Positions 19,551 to 27,681 of a stretch of 49,925 nucleotides of DNA are shown in pieces (within the stretch, counting starts at the first letter, position 1; the number at the start of each line of letters is the position of its first letter). Origin of the DNA: a virus; the IMG/VR virus record IMGVR_UViG_3300021962_000164, positions 1-49,925 of that record, one strand, 5' to 3'. The position numbers were made by a program, and so were the translations under genes. The notes beneath the pieces are model-generated. The model searched no databases, was not told the DNA's origin, and saw only the letters and a program-made list of their open reading frames with translations.

Positions 19551-19577
19551 GGTCTACACAGTATAAATATGTAGACC
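19551..19577 (-). terminator. Hairpin with U-rich tail after the gp51-like gene
   Basis: An 8-base stem GGTCTACA / TGTAGACC encloses the loop TATTTATACTG. On the coding strand it is followed by ATTTTGTTTTTAATTT. It looks like an intrinsic terminator whose loop holds the ATATTTAT element. Confidence 0.5.
19563..19570 (-). promoter_or_regulatory. ATATTTAT element inside a hairpin
   Basis: The coding strand reads CATATTTATACTG, 40 bases before the tape measure start. It forms the loop of the hairpin described at the same place. Confidence 0.5.
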
Positions 19578-19583
19578 ACGAAT

Positions 19584-19835
19584 TTATCGTCTTGATTGCG
19601 GTTTAGTAAATTTTGGAACTTTTGATTGTGACTTTGAAATCTCTGCTTGTTCCGCTTTATTTTTTTCATCAACCGCTTTCTGAATTTGTTTAAGATAATA
19701 TCTTCTTAAATGTATTGGTAAATCATAAACTTCGTTCCAAGTAAAACCACCTTTACCATAATAACAGACAGAAAATATTTCTTCATGTAAACCGATTTTA
19801 TACTCAGGTGTTAGGCCAAAAAAATGACACCTCAA
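19584..19835 (-). CDS. gp51: Small gp51-like tail assembly protein, probably made by frameshift from gp26
   Basis: This 83-codon frame reads FFGLTPEYKIGLHEEIFSVC, then YGKGGFTWNEVYDLPIHLRR, resembling T4 gp51-type baseplate/tail assembly factors, followed by a charged tail. Its only upstream start is a TTG at 19835-19833 with no Shine-Dalgarno sequence. It overlaps the last 32 bases of the gp26-like gene in the +1 (equivalently -2) frame, with a run of seven T in the overlap. I therefore infer that it is translated as a gp26-gp51 fusion by ribosomal frameshifting, as with other tail assembly chaperone pairs just before tape measure genes. Independent initiation at TTG remains possible. Confidence 0.78.
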   Translation of the reverse strand: MRCHFFGLTPEYKIGLHEEIFSVCYYGKGGFTWNEVYDLPIHLRRYYLKQIQKAVDEKNKAEQAEISKSQSKVPKFTKPQSRR

Positions 19836-20670
19836 GCGGTATATCCATCTCCTTTACCTCACCTGTTATGTCAGAGACAAACGTAAAGGTCATATCTAAA
19901 TCCGGTGAAAACTCTTTAATAAATTGTCTTAATGCCCGTGAATCAGATGCAAATAATTCATTATCAACAAAATTATCAACGGTTGCTCTACCACGTTCTC
20001 CATCAACCGCAACTATAACATATTTGAGTCTCGTTGTTAATTCCTTATCAATTCCAGTTTTAACTAGAGCTTTATTCATTGACTTTAATTCATTCTTGAT
20101 TTGTTTCTCAATATCGTGTGTCAAAAGTCTGAATGTAACGGTTCTATTTGAAATTGGAAGTGTATAATCAAATTCGGTTGCTCTGCTCTCAAACGGCGAA
20201 TAATCGACCTCCTTGTGCTCAATTTGAGTTAAATCTATTGTTAGTTTTTGTTTATTACCAGGTGAGAATGGATCATCAATTTCTACTGTGTATTCCTTAC
20301 CATAACCCAAAACTCTGGCTGCAACCATTATTGCGTTCTTATCACCTACATATAAATCACCGTAATTCATTGGAGTAACAATCAAAGACTCAAATAATTT
20401 ATCCAAAACTACGCCTTGTTTAATCAAATTCTGTGAAGTTAAAATATCTTCTTCTCTTGCGGTCATGTATTTCATTTCAATTACACCATCTGCAAGAGGA
20501 TGTCCTTCAGGATAAACCAATCCCTTTGAAGGCAAAGGAACCATTTCTGTTGGAAAGTTTGATTTTTTAACATTAGTTTGTTTGTGTTCGGCTACCAATC
20601 GTGCCTTTAAATCTGCATCAGACATACCGTTGTCTATGGGTACATCGTAACCTGTTGGAATTTTTGTCAT
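19804..20670 (-). CDS. gp26: T4 gp26-like baseplate hub / tail assembly protein
   Basis: The 288-residue product has the conserved start LPSKGLVYPEGHPLADGVIE followed by MKYMTAREEDILTSQNL, the hallmark of the T4 base plate protein family that includes gp26. It is predicted soluble and mixed alpha/beta. The 3' end reads VSFFWPNT and overlaps the following small gene at a T7 run, so a fraction of ribosomes may shift frame and produce a longer fusion. By position, directly before the tape measure gene, the pair fits the tail assembly chaperone arrangement. An ATATTTAT element lies 48 bases before the ATG. Confidence 0.9.
   Translation of the reverse strand: MTKIPTGYDVPIDNGMSDADLKARLVAEHKQTNVKKSNFPTEMVPLPSKGLVYPEGHPLADGVIEMKYMTAREEDILTSQNLIKQGVVLDKLFESLIVTPMNYGDLYVGDKNAIMVAARVLGYGKEYTVEIDDPFSPGNKQKLTIDLTQIEHKEVDYSPFESRATEFDYTLPISNRTVTFRLLTHDIEKQIKNELKSMNKALVKTGIDKELTTRLKYVIVAVDGERGRATVDNFVDNELFASDSRALRQFIKEFSPDLDMTFTFVSDITGEVKEMDIPLEVSFFWPNT
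19815..19827 (-). other. Candidate +1 (or -2) ribosomal frameshift site
   Basis: On the coding strand the gp26 frame reads TCA TTT TTT TGG CCT. The downstream frame reads TTT TTT GGC CTA, one base later. A P-site tRNA on TTT can re-pair on the T7 run after a +1 slip, giving VSFFGLTPEY. A -2 slip would give one more Phe. The downstream gene has only a TTG without a ribosome-binding site, which supports recoding. Confidence 0.6.
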
Positions 20671-20718
20671 AACTAATCCTATAACATTGTTTGTAATAAA
20701 ACGTTTTAATTTACTAAT

Positions 20719-20726
20719 ATAAATAT
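20719..20726 (-). promoter_or_regulatory. ATATTTAT element
   Basis: The coding strand reads CCCATATTTATATTAGTA, 48 bases before the gp26-like start and directly after the 3' arm of a hairpin. Confidence 0.5.
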
Positions 20727-20753
20727 GGGTATACCGAAAAAATCAGTATACCC
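20727..20753 (-). terminator. Hairpin after the tail tube gene, possible terminator
   Basis: An 8-base stem GGGTATAC / GTATACCC with an 11-base loop is followed on the coding strand by ATATTTATATT. The tail is U-rich but also contains the promoter-like octamer, so the hairpin may terminate or only separate the two transcripts. Confidence 0.5.
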
Positions 20754-20794
20754 GTATTTTTTATTTCATTCTTAATATAACAATACAAATTGTA

Positions 20795-21283
20795 TTAGTA
20801 TTGTAGGATAGCATAATCGTAGGCGAGTGTGAGAGAAATCTCAACAAACGCATCGTTTGCCCAATCCATTTCACCGAATGTTGTTGCAGTAATGAAAGCA
20901 CCTTTAAGTGTCCATTCTTCAACTTTATCACCAACAGGACCAAGAATGTGTAGCGTTATGTCTTTCTTGTAGAAGTCAGAATAACCATCACGACCTGTTA
21001 CAGATTCGTGTGATAGACGTACCCATTCCATTGTTGCCTGTGCTGCCGACGGCACAATTGGATCATACAATTTAATTGTAATATCTTGCCACTCTCCTTT
21101 ACCTTTTACCTTACGTTTAATGTTAATATGATCCAAAGTAATCGGATTAAAATTTATATTTGGGCGGCCTGAACCTTTTACCAGGTAAGCGGGGACACCT
21201 TCAATGTACATAATAAATCGATTTTGTAACTTTGGCTCAAACGGGGTAAAAAACACTTCCGTGGGATCAAGTAATTCAGCCAT
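20795..21283 (-). CDS. gp19: Tail tube protein (gp19-like)
   Basis: At 162 residues it matches the T4 tail tube length. The sequence has the family pattern: N-terminal QNRFIMYIEGVPAYLVKGSG, central NIKRKVKGKGEWQDITIKLYD, and the C-terminal GAFITATTFGEMDWANDA then VEISLTLAYDYAILQY. Such proteins stack as hexameric rings to form the inner tube. It follows the sheath gene, as in T4. A GGAG site lies just before the ATG and an ATATTTAT element lies 31 bases upstream, so it can have its own late promoter, in keeping with the high amount needed. A hairpin follows the gene. Confidence 0.95.
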   Translation of the reverse strand: MAELLDPTEVFFTPFEPKLQNRFIMYIEGVPAYLVKGSGRPNINFNPITLDHINIKRKVKGKGEWQDITIKLYDPIVPSAAQATMEWVRLSHESVTGRDGYSDFYKKDITLHILGPVGDKVEEWTLKGAFITATTFGEMDWANDAFVEISLTLAYDYAILQY

Positions 21284-21314
21284 TTATTTCTCCAAATTTA
21301 AAATACCTTTAAGT

Positions 21315-21322
21315 ATAAATAT
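21315..21322 (-). promoter_or_regulatory. ATATTTAT element
   Basis: The coding strand reads ACTATATTTATACTTAAAG, 31 bases before the tail tube start and downstream of the sheath terminator, so the tube gene can be transcribed on its own. Confidence 0.55.
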
Positions 21323-21339
21323 AGTAATTTCAAAAAATG

Positions 21340-21363
21340 TGGGGAGAGTATTTCATCTCCCCA
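21340..21363 (-). terminator. Terminator of the tail sheath gene
   Basis: On the coding strand an 8-base stem TGGGGAGA / TCTCCCCA with an 8-base loop is followed by CATTTTTTG, 12 bases after the sheath stop. Confidence 0.75.
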
Positions 21364-21374
21364 TTTTATATCAA

Positions 21375-23816
21375 TTAAGCACCTGGGAATGCCGCACCTG
21401 TTGATTGAATGTTGAAATCAAGAATGATAAATTCAGCAGTCTTTGCAGGTTGTAGATAAAGTTGTCCGTAAAGAATGTTACGGTCAATAATATCCGGCGT
21501 ATTATTACTTTCATCCATGATAACACGGAAGGCATACAAACCTTGACGTTGTTGGATTGATTCAAGATATGGATTCACAATGTTCAAGAAACGAGTTCTT
21601 GTTTGTGATGTATTTTGTTCAAACACAAGGTATCTTGTAGAAGAAGCAATAAACTTCTTAGCAGCAATCAACAAACGGCGAACATTTATACGGTCAAGTG
21701 CAGACGGGCGACCTTGAAGTGTCTTTTGTCCCCATACACATACACCTGATGCAGGGAATACTGCAATAGGATTTATTCTACCTTCGTATAATTGGTCTCT
21801 TTCAGCTTGTGTTAATCTTGTTTTTACTTCAATTACTTCTGTTAAACCACCACGATTCAAACCAGCAGGCGCAAACCATTCAGCGGCAACACGGTCATTG
21901 AACGCAATTACACCAGGAAGAACTACTGATGGTGGAACCCATACAGGTTTATTTCTATCCAAATCAACAATCTTAACCCAAGGATAATATGTTGCGGCAT
22001 AATTTGTATCTAAACCTTCCATTGCAGATACCGCAGTTGTTATATTATCATCTATACCAACGGAATCCATTACATAGAAAGCATCACCACGGGCTTCACA
22101 CATTTCAAAGGCATAAGAAGTAATTCCAGAGTGTAATGAATGAACAACACCAGGAGTTACAACCATATTTACATCAAATTCATCCGCATTTGAAATAGTA
22201 TCAAGTGCCTTTTTGTAAGCAACGTATCCACTTGCGGCCTGATTTGATAAGTCAAATCCTTGTGTATTTGATGCCAACATATGTGTTCCTGTTTTCTTTT
22301 GAAGATTCGGCTTGTGTCCGTCAAATCCTCCTTGGAATGGAATCATGAATTTACGAGTGTCTATTGAAGTGTTACTTGTTAATGTAATTGATCCACTATA
22401 AGGACTTGTTGGAGTTGGGAAATTAGCAGCAGCATGTTGTGTGTAATCACCCAAATAGAAATCCACGTTAGATCCAGTAGATCTGTTAGCAGCAACAGGA
22501 AGTGGTCTTAAATAGTTAAAGTTATCAGTATTTGAGAAATCATAACTAAACCCATAATAAACTCTCTTATTGTAAGCAGAACCAACAGTTTGTGAACTGA
22601 CATAAGTTGCAGCAGCAGGTTGTGTAAATCCATCAGGAATTGGAGTATTGAGTGAACGGAAACCAAACGGTACTAAATTAGGCGATACCGCACCATTCTT
22701 AACTGCCTCTGTTACTTCAACTCTAATAAATTTTGATTTATTTGAATAATCGCCATTTACAACAACTTTACCTTCATCTGTAATCGTGACATATCTATCA
22801 CCGATTACACGAGCAATATATCTCGGTGAATTTGGATCAAGTGTACACTTAAATGATTCAATTGTTGCTGGTCTTATATCTTCATCTTGCCATCCAAACG
22901 GTGTTTGTGGAAGTTTTGATTGATCAACATATCTTACAACAATATCAAAATCTCCGTATTCGGAACCTGCAATTGTTCCAGCAGGACGAATATTTGCAAC
23001 ACCAATTTTAATTTCATAGTTTGAATGAATACCGTGAGAAATTGTTTCAAATCTAAACAAGTCTACTGTATTGGCACCAACTTTTTGGGATGTAACCCAA
23101 GGAGTTTGAGCGGCCAAATAATCATCTGTGAAATCCCATTCTGGTGAATTTAATGAACCACTTTCAATTATTAACTTTGTTGCACCATCTGCAGCAAGTG
23201 ACGCCGATGCCTGTTGTGTAAAACAAACATAATTGTAAACTGCATTTGTTCCATACGGGTTATATCCAAAAAGATTTCCTATAAATGATGCATTATTTGG
23301 ATCAATAGATGAACTAAAAGATTCACCGTTTTGATCCAAAGCATTTGTAAATGTTGATTGATCGGTTTCCATAGCACCGGATATTGTAAGCACAAAACTA
23401 CCACTATTATTTGATGTTAGTGTAGATTTTGCAAACATACTTTCATCATCGTCATTTCCAATAGCAAACGTTGGATGTAAAAATGATATTAACTTTTTAC
23501 CCCATGAACCAGTTGCAACAAGAGCAAGAGGATGTGTAAGTGTATAACCACCTGATCCTAATACTCTAACAATAGTTGCACCACCTGCATTATTTAAATA
23601 ACTTTTTGCAGTATATGGCAAGTATGATTGTTCATACAAACTACCAAATTGAGCAACAAAATCTTGATAGCTGCTCACTGCAACCGGAACAAAAGCCGGT
23701 CCTTTAATCGTGGGTCCTATAAGTGCAGCACCAATAGCCCCCACACCTGTTTGGAGGAAGGACAAATCTTTTTCATTGGTAAATACACCAGGACTTATTA
23801 TTCTTTCACTAGCCAC
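21375..23816 (-). CDS. gp18: Tail sheath protein (gp18-like)
   Basis: The 813-residue product starts ASERIISPGVFTNEKDLSF, the typical phage sheath beginning, and ends with the conserved helical core: VFPASGVCVWGQKTLQG, LDRINVRRLLIAAKKFI, and FRVIMDESNNTPDIIDRN. It is larger than T4 gp18 (about 660 residues) because of extra middle domains that likely face outward. The start codon is GTG at 23816, chosen because a GGAG sits eight bases upstream. A stem-loop terminator follows. The protein polymerises around the tube and contracts at infection. Confidence 0.95.
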   Translation of the reverse strand: MASERIISPGVFTNEKDLSFLQTGVGAIGAALIGPTIKGPAFVPVAVSSYQDFVAQFGSLYEQSYLPYTAKSYLNNAGGATIVRVLGSGGYTLTHPLALVATGSWGKKLISFLHPTFAIGNDDDESMFAKSTLTSNNSGSFVLTISGAMETDQSTFTNALDQNGESFSSSIDPNNASFIGNLFGYNPYGTNAVYNYVCFTQQASASLAADGATKLIIESGSLNSPEWDFTDDYLAAQTPWVTSQKVGANTVDLFRFETISHGIHSNYEIKIGVANIRPAGTIAGSEYGDFDIVVRYVDQSKLPQTPFGWQDEDIRPATIESFKCTLDPNSPRYIARVIGDRYVTITDEGKVVVNGDYSNKSKFIRVEVTEAVKNGAVSPNLVPFGFRSLNTPIPDGFTQPAAATYVSSQTVGSAYNKRVYYGFSYDFSNTDNFNYLRPLPVAANRSTGSNVDFYLGDYTQHAAANFPTPTSPYSGSITLTSNTSIDTRKFMIPFQGGFDGHKPNLQKKTGTHMLASNTQGFDLSNQAASGYVAYKKALDTISNADEFDVNMVVTPGVVHSLHSGITSYAFEMCEARGDAFYVMDSVGIDDNITTAVSAMEGLDTNYAATYYPWVKIVDLDRNKPVWVPPSVVLPGVIAFNDRVAAEWFAPAGLNRGGLTEVIEVKTRLTQAERDQLYEGRINPIAVFPASGVCVWGQKTLQGRPSALDRINVRRLLIAAKKFIASSTRYLVFEQNTSQTRTRFLNIVNPYLESIQQRQGLYAFRVIMDESNNTPDIIDRNILYGQLYLQPAKTAEFIILDFNIQSTGAAFPGA

Positions 23817-23853
23817 TTATTATCTCCATAAAATTATAGAATGAAATCTGCAT

Positions 23854-23861
23854 ATAAATAT
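23854..23861 (-). promoter_or_regulatory. ATATTTAT element
   Basis: The coding strand reads ACGATATTTATATGCAGA, 37 bases before the GTG start of the sheath gene. Confidence 0.55.
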
Positions 23862-23881
23862 CGTGCAAAAAATCAAAACTA

Positions 23882-24241
23882 TCATTCAGTTGGTATAAAT
23901 TTGCCGGAATCCAAATCTAAAACACCATCACCGTATTTTTCATTCAATGATTTAACCAAATCCGTTTCTTCGGTTTGTAAATCAGAATATTTTGTAAACA
24001 AATCTTCTCTGATTTGTTTTACTTGATCCAATCTCTTATTAAGCAAATGTAACTCAATTTCAATTTGACCAATTTGTGCGGTTGTGATTGCATATGCAGA
24101 CTGTAAACCTTTTACCCTTTCAATATCAGACTCATTAAATTCTTTTGATATTTGTTCACCCGCAGAATTTTCATTGTTTTCCGATACTGATTCGTTTGGC
24201 AAAACTAAATCATCTGATGACTTTTCACTAAAACTAGACAT
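23882..24241 (-). CDS. Small coiled-coil structural protein, unknown
   Basis: This 119-residue acidic protein has a disordered Ser/Glu/Asn-rich N-terminal third, then a coiled coil (ITTAQIGQIEIELHLLNKRL onwards), and a short conserved-looking end LNEKYGDGVLDLDSGKFIP. I recall similar endings in small genes of other large phages, without a known role. The ATG at 24241 was preferred over an upstream TTG because a GAGG site lies six bases before it. It lies between the tail terminator and sheath genes, so a virion or tail-assembly role is likely. An ATATTTAT element precedes it. Confidence 0.7.
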   Translation of the reverse strand: MSSFSEKSSDDLVLPNESVSENNENSAGEQISKEFNESDIERVKGLQSAYAITTAQIGQIEIELHLLNKRLDQVKQIREDLFTKYSDLQTEETDLVKSLNEKYGDGVLDLDSGKFIPTE

Positions 24242-24276
24242 AAAAAACCTCAATTAATTATTGTTAAATTACTCAT

Positions 24277-24284
24277 ATAAATAT
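24277..24284 (-). promoter_or_regulatory. ATATTTAT element
   Basis: The coding strand reads TTGATATTTATATGAGTAA, 35 bases before the small coiled-coil gene. The flank repeats that of the copy at 1746. Confidence 0.5.
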
Positions 24285-25264
24285 CAATCAATTTCATCTG
24301 GATATACTCCAGGCGAATTATTTAATGATATATCTGTGAATTTTTTTTCTTTACGATCTCTTTCTTTTGATTGTTCAGTCACATCTTCATTTATTGGTTT
24401 GTATACTATTCGGTTGTAATCATCAAAAAAATCACTACTTACCGTTCTATCAACCAATTTTACTTGATTAGGACCAACAACTCTCTTTGTTGTTGTTTGC
24501 ATTGCAACTTCTTTTGGAAGTAAATATCCATGAACTAATAATTGAAAAGATGCTCTAACCGTTCTATCTTGACCGGTTGTATTGTTATCTTCAACTGTAA
24601 ATCCGTCTATGTGTGTTGCAAACTTAAAATAATTTTTATCACCAAATGATTGACCACCAAAGTAAATAAAATTCTCTATAACATAATTTAATTGATTTTG
24701 ATATTCACACCAAATTATGAAATCATATGTTACATCAACATAATCAGGAATTGGAGTTAAAAAATATTCATTTGATTTATTTGCACTATACAAATTGCTA
24801 AACTTATCATATGGATTTAGTGTATTATATTTTTGTTTAATTGCGTATGATACATGATATTGATTTGCAACTTTATTTCTACGCAATTCATTTTTTACAG
24901 TAACACCTGAACGTCTAAATGTAATAAGTGGAACTATGGTTTTACCTTTCTTATCTTTTAGAAAACCATCTTTTTGAATTGATGCCCATTTTTCTGCATT
25001 TGCATAGATAGTTGGAACGGTAATAAATTCACCATTATCTTCAACTTTTAACTGTATTTTTTTGTCTATAAAGTTTTTTATAGCATAATCAATATCATAT
25101 AGTGTAATACCAAAACTACGAACTTTATCTTTATCCCTACGAACTTGTCTATGTCTATTACTTCCAATATCGTGAATTGGATTTGCCTTCAAATTTGTAT
25201 TATCAATAAAACTATCTTGTGTTCTACTGATTGGTGGTTTTCTATATTTACTTGAATTACGCAT
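24284..25264 (-). CDS. gp15: Tail terminator / sheath stabiliser (gp15-like)
   Basis: The 326-residue protein matches T4 gp15 in the order of its signatures. GEFITVPTIYANAEKW corresponds to the gp15 'FIRVPITYAS' segment. VTYDFIIWCEYQNQLNYVIE corresponds to 'YELSIFTRYEDDMFQIVE'. RASFQLLVHGYLLPKE corresponds to 'WSLTFEVNGWMYPP'. T4 gp15 forms the hexameric ring that closes the tail and joins it to the neck. The gene lies directly after the gp14-like neck gene and before the sheath. The charged C-terminal tail (about 50 residues) looks disordered. Confidence 0.85.
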   Translation of the reverse strand: MRNSSKYRKPPISRTQDSFIDNTNLKANPIHDIGSNRHRQVRRDKDKVRSFGITLYDIDYAIKNFIDKKIQLKVEDNGEFITVPTIYANAEKWASIQKDGFLKDKKGKTIVPLITFRRSGVTVKNELRRNKVANQYHVSYAIKQKYNTLNPYDKFSNLYSANKSNEYFLTPIPDYVDVTYDFIIWCEYQNQLNYVIENFIYFGGQSFGDKNYFKFATHIDGFTVEDNNTTGQDRTVRASFQLLVHGYLLPKEVAMQTTTKRVVGPNQVKLVDRTVSSDFFDDYNRIVYKPINEDVTEQSKERDRKEKKFTDISLNNSPGVYPDEID

Positions 25265-25788
25265 TATATGTTACCTGGCAAATCATTTGCATCATTTATT
25301 ATTTGTGGTCTAAATTCTTCTATGTGTATTCTCGACCTTCTTGTTAAGTGAGTATTAGCTACAATAGAAACATTATGTCCCCATTTTTCAGTAGCAAAAG
25401 AATAATCAGGATTTTTACCACCAAAAAATTGATTTTCTTGAATAGCATCAACTTCCCAATAATCACCATTATATTCAATAACGTCACCAACTTCTATAAA
25501 GATTTCTACTTCCTTTAAATACTCACGTATAAACGCAAATATTGCAGACTGTTGGTAATCTTGACCAAATTCAGTTCCTTCATATGTTTGTGCCTGATAA
25601 TCTATTCTTGCAGGAACTTTTACCGGACTATGATAAATCTTTTTATCAGACTCATTGTATAGGTTTGTTTTTGTATTTTCTATTGAAAGTTTGTAAATAG
25701 CAACTTCCGTATCAATTATGTCATTTAGTAATTCCATATTGAATTTGTGAATAATACCAGCATCTCTTTGTCCATGAAATAGTGGCAT
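25264..25788 (-). CDS. gp14: Neck protein, gp14-like (head completion)
   Basis: This 174-residue protein carries GTEFGQDYQQSAIFAFIRE, GDVIEYNGDYWEVDAIQENQ and FFGGKNPDYSFA, a combination I associate with neck proteins of T4-like phages placed between gp13 and gp15. It probably joins the portal-side neck ring to the tail. It begins 4 bases after the gp13-like stop and its stop overlaps the gp15-like start by one base, so the three are translated from one transcript. The exact equivalence to T4 gp14 rests on position and a remembered family pattern. Confidence 0.7.
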   Translation of the reverse strand: MPLFHGQRDAGIIHKFNMELLNDIIDTEVAIYKLSIENTKTNLYNESDKKIYHSPVKVPARIDYQAQTYEGTEFGQDYQQSAIFAFIREYLKEVEIFIEVGDVIEYNGDYWEVDAIQENQFFGGKNPDYSFATEKWGHNVSIVANTHLTRRSRIHIEEFRPQIINDANDLPGNI

Positions 25789-25792
25789 TGTA

Positions 25793-26923
25793 TCATCCTA
25801 TGTAAATTGATAAGGGAGTTCCATTCAAACTTGCACCAAGTGCTTCTGTTTCCAATCTTTTTGCTTCCAATAATTTACTTCTTGTCATTGTGTCTAACAT
25901 AGTTCTTAATTGTTCTACTAATGTCTGTTTTTCAGCTGTTGCAGCAGAAAGTAAATCAGCAGCATTTAATGTAGTCTCACCATTTGGTATTGGTATACTT
26001 CCATATTTACCGCGAATATAACCAAGCATTTCTTTAGCGAGTGCAAGACCAAATGAATATATCCAAGTTTTTCCAGGAGAATTTATATTTGAGTATGTCA
26101 TATGATTGTAAGGAGCGTTTGACATATCAGAAACTTGTCCATTTGGATATTTTAATGGATTGCTTCTTTCTTCCTTAACAATATACTCAATCCACAATTT
26201 GAAGTCTTTTGTTGGAACTGGAAATATACGAAGTTCATTATTGATAAGTTCAAATGTAAATGCCGATTTACGCATCATATCGTTAAATTCTATTGCCTGT
26301 ACACGTAATAAATCTGCATACATAGGCATTAACATAAATGAAACACCGGTTGAATAAGCACCAAATCCAAATGTATCTAACATTGCTTGATTACCCAAAT
26401 ACGGATCGTAAAAACGAATAGACGCTGGTGGTGAATAGTGATGAACTCTTTTTATTTCTATTGAACCAGTTGGAACCTTTATATCACGAATTAATGTATC
26501 AAGATTATATTTTTGTTTACCTGAAGAAATATCAATTGAAGATGAATGAAACTTTACATTACCATTTGTAAATGTTTCACTACCATATTCTGTTGCAAGT
26601 TGAACAAGTCCACCCATGTTTGTTGATATATTTCGTTGTGTTACGTTAGATCCAGTAGATGAACCAATTAAACTTAAAAGATTTTGTTGTATATTAAATT
26701 GATTTACATGATAAGAATATTCATATACCGCTTCTTCTAGACAAGTATAAAAATTTACGTCTTGTAATTCAACATCAACTATTGGATAACCTAATCTTTT
26801 AGCACACCAATCTGCAAATGAATCTGCATCATTTTGAAATTGATTATCGCTATCAAATGTTCCAAACGGTGTACTACCAGTTGTAAAACTGGAACTACCA
26901 GGCCAAATAGGAATTTCTACCAT
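25793..26923 (-). CDS. gp13: Neck protein, gp13-like
   Basis: The 376-residue product has DSFADWCAKRLGYPIVDVEL followed by CLEEAVYEYSYHVNQF, the N-terminal pattern of gp13-type neck proteins in T4-like phages. The C-terminal part (WIYSFGLALAKEMLGYIRGK, then a long helix with TRSKLLEAKRLETEALG) also fits. It would bind the portal after packaging and hold DNA in the head. Its ATG directly abuts the PhoH stop codon (TAAATG), so translation may be coupled. Its size is somewhat above T4 gp13. Confidence 0.78.
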   Translation of the reverse strand: MVEIPIWPGSSSFTTGSTPFGTFDSDNQFQNDADSFADWCAKRLGYPIVDVELQDVNFYTCLEEAVYEYSYHVNQFNIQQNLLSLIGSSTGSNVTQRNISTNMGGLVQLATEYGSETFTNGNVKFHSSSIDISSGKQKYNLDTLIRDIKVPTGSIEIKRVHHYSPPASIRFYDPYLGNQAMLDTFGFGAYSTGVSFMLMPMYADLLRVQAIEFNDMMRKSAFTFELINNELRIFPVPTKDFKLWIEYIVKEERSNPLKYPNGQVSDMSNAPYNHMTYSNINSPGKTWIYSFGLALAKEMLGYIRGKYGSIPIPNGETTLNAADLLSAATAEKQTLVEQLRTMLDTMTRSKLLEAKRLETEALGASLNGTPLSIYIG

Positions 26924-27673
26924 TTACTTCTCTGATTTGTTTTCTTCAAAATACTTCAATATATCATCAACAATAGGATGACGGTGGTTTGTTTTTAATT
27001 CATAAACCCCTAATCCGTTTATTTTATCTTTCATATTAAATAAATATGGCAATCCAGAATCTTTTTTCTGTTTTAAGTCTATTTGTGATATGTCACCGGT
27101 TAGCATCATTTTTGAATTGATACCAAGACGAGACAATATCATTTCCATTTGCGCTTTAGTAACATTTTGTGATTCATCTACTATTACACATGCATTTACA
27201 AATGTTCTACCACGAAGAAAACTGATAGGAGCAATTTCTATCTTATCTTCCATCATCAACTTTTCAATCTTTTCCTTATGATAAAGCTGGAACATATTTG
27301 CCTGTATAGGAGACAACCAAGGATCCATTTTTTCTTTTATATTACCTGGAAGAAATCCTAAATCCTCGTTTGATACGGTTGGTCTTGTAATTATTATCTT
27401 TTCCACTTCACGATAGAAAAAACATTCAAGAGCAATTTGAGTTGCCAATAATGTTTTACCTGAACCAGCTTTACCAACAAACACCGAAATAGTATCACGG
27501 AGAGCATCCGCTTTTATTCTCTTTTGTTCTTCATTCAGAGTAAGTTGAAATTGTATTTTATTTTTAATCGTTTTTCTTCCTTTTTTTATACCAGTTGTAT
27601 TAAGACTTGAAACTTCTTCTTCACTCAACAATTCTTTGTTGTTATCGTTTTCCTCGTTATGTTCAGAACTCAT
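26924..27673 (-). CDS. phoH: PhoH-like P-loop ATPase
   Basis: The 249-residue protein has a clear PhoH domain: Walker A GKAGSGKT at 67-74, ITRPTVSNEDLGFLPG, the Walker B region VIVDESQN at 163-170, and LTGDISQIDL. PhoH proteins are ATPases, probably RNA-linked, often found in marine and other phages; their phage role is unsettled. The first 45 residues are charged and probably disordered. A GGAG site lies 6 bases before the ATG. It sits between a membrane protein and the neck genes, an unusual place for what is usually taken as a metabolic gene. Confidence 0.93.
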   Translation of the reverse strand: MSSEHNEENDNNKELLSEEEVSSLNTTGIKKGRKTIKNKIQFQLTLNEEQKRIKADALRDTISVFVGKAGSGKTLLATQIALECFFYREVEKIIITRPTVSNEDLGFLPGNIKEKMDPWLSPIQANMFQLYHKEKIEKLMMEDKIEIAPISFLRGRTFVNACVIVDESQNVTKAQMEMILSRLGINSKMMLTGDISQIDLKQKKDSGLPYLFNMKDKINGLGVYELKTNHRHPIVDDILKYFEENKSEK

Positions 27674-27681
27674 AATGGCTC

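Noticed and set aside
19815-19827. A classical -1 frameshift at the T7 run.
   Set aside because: Codon positions show that the downstream frame is +1 (or -2) relative to gp26; a -1 slip leads to TTG GCC TAA and stops.
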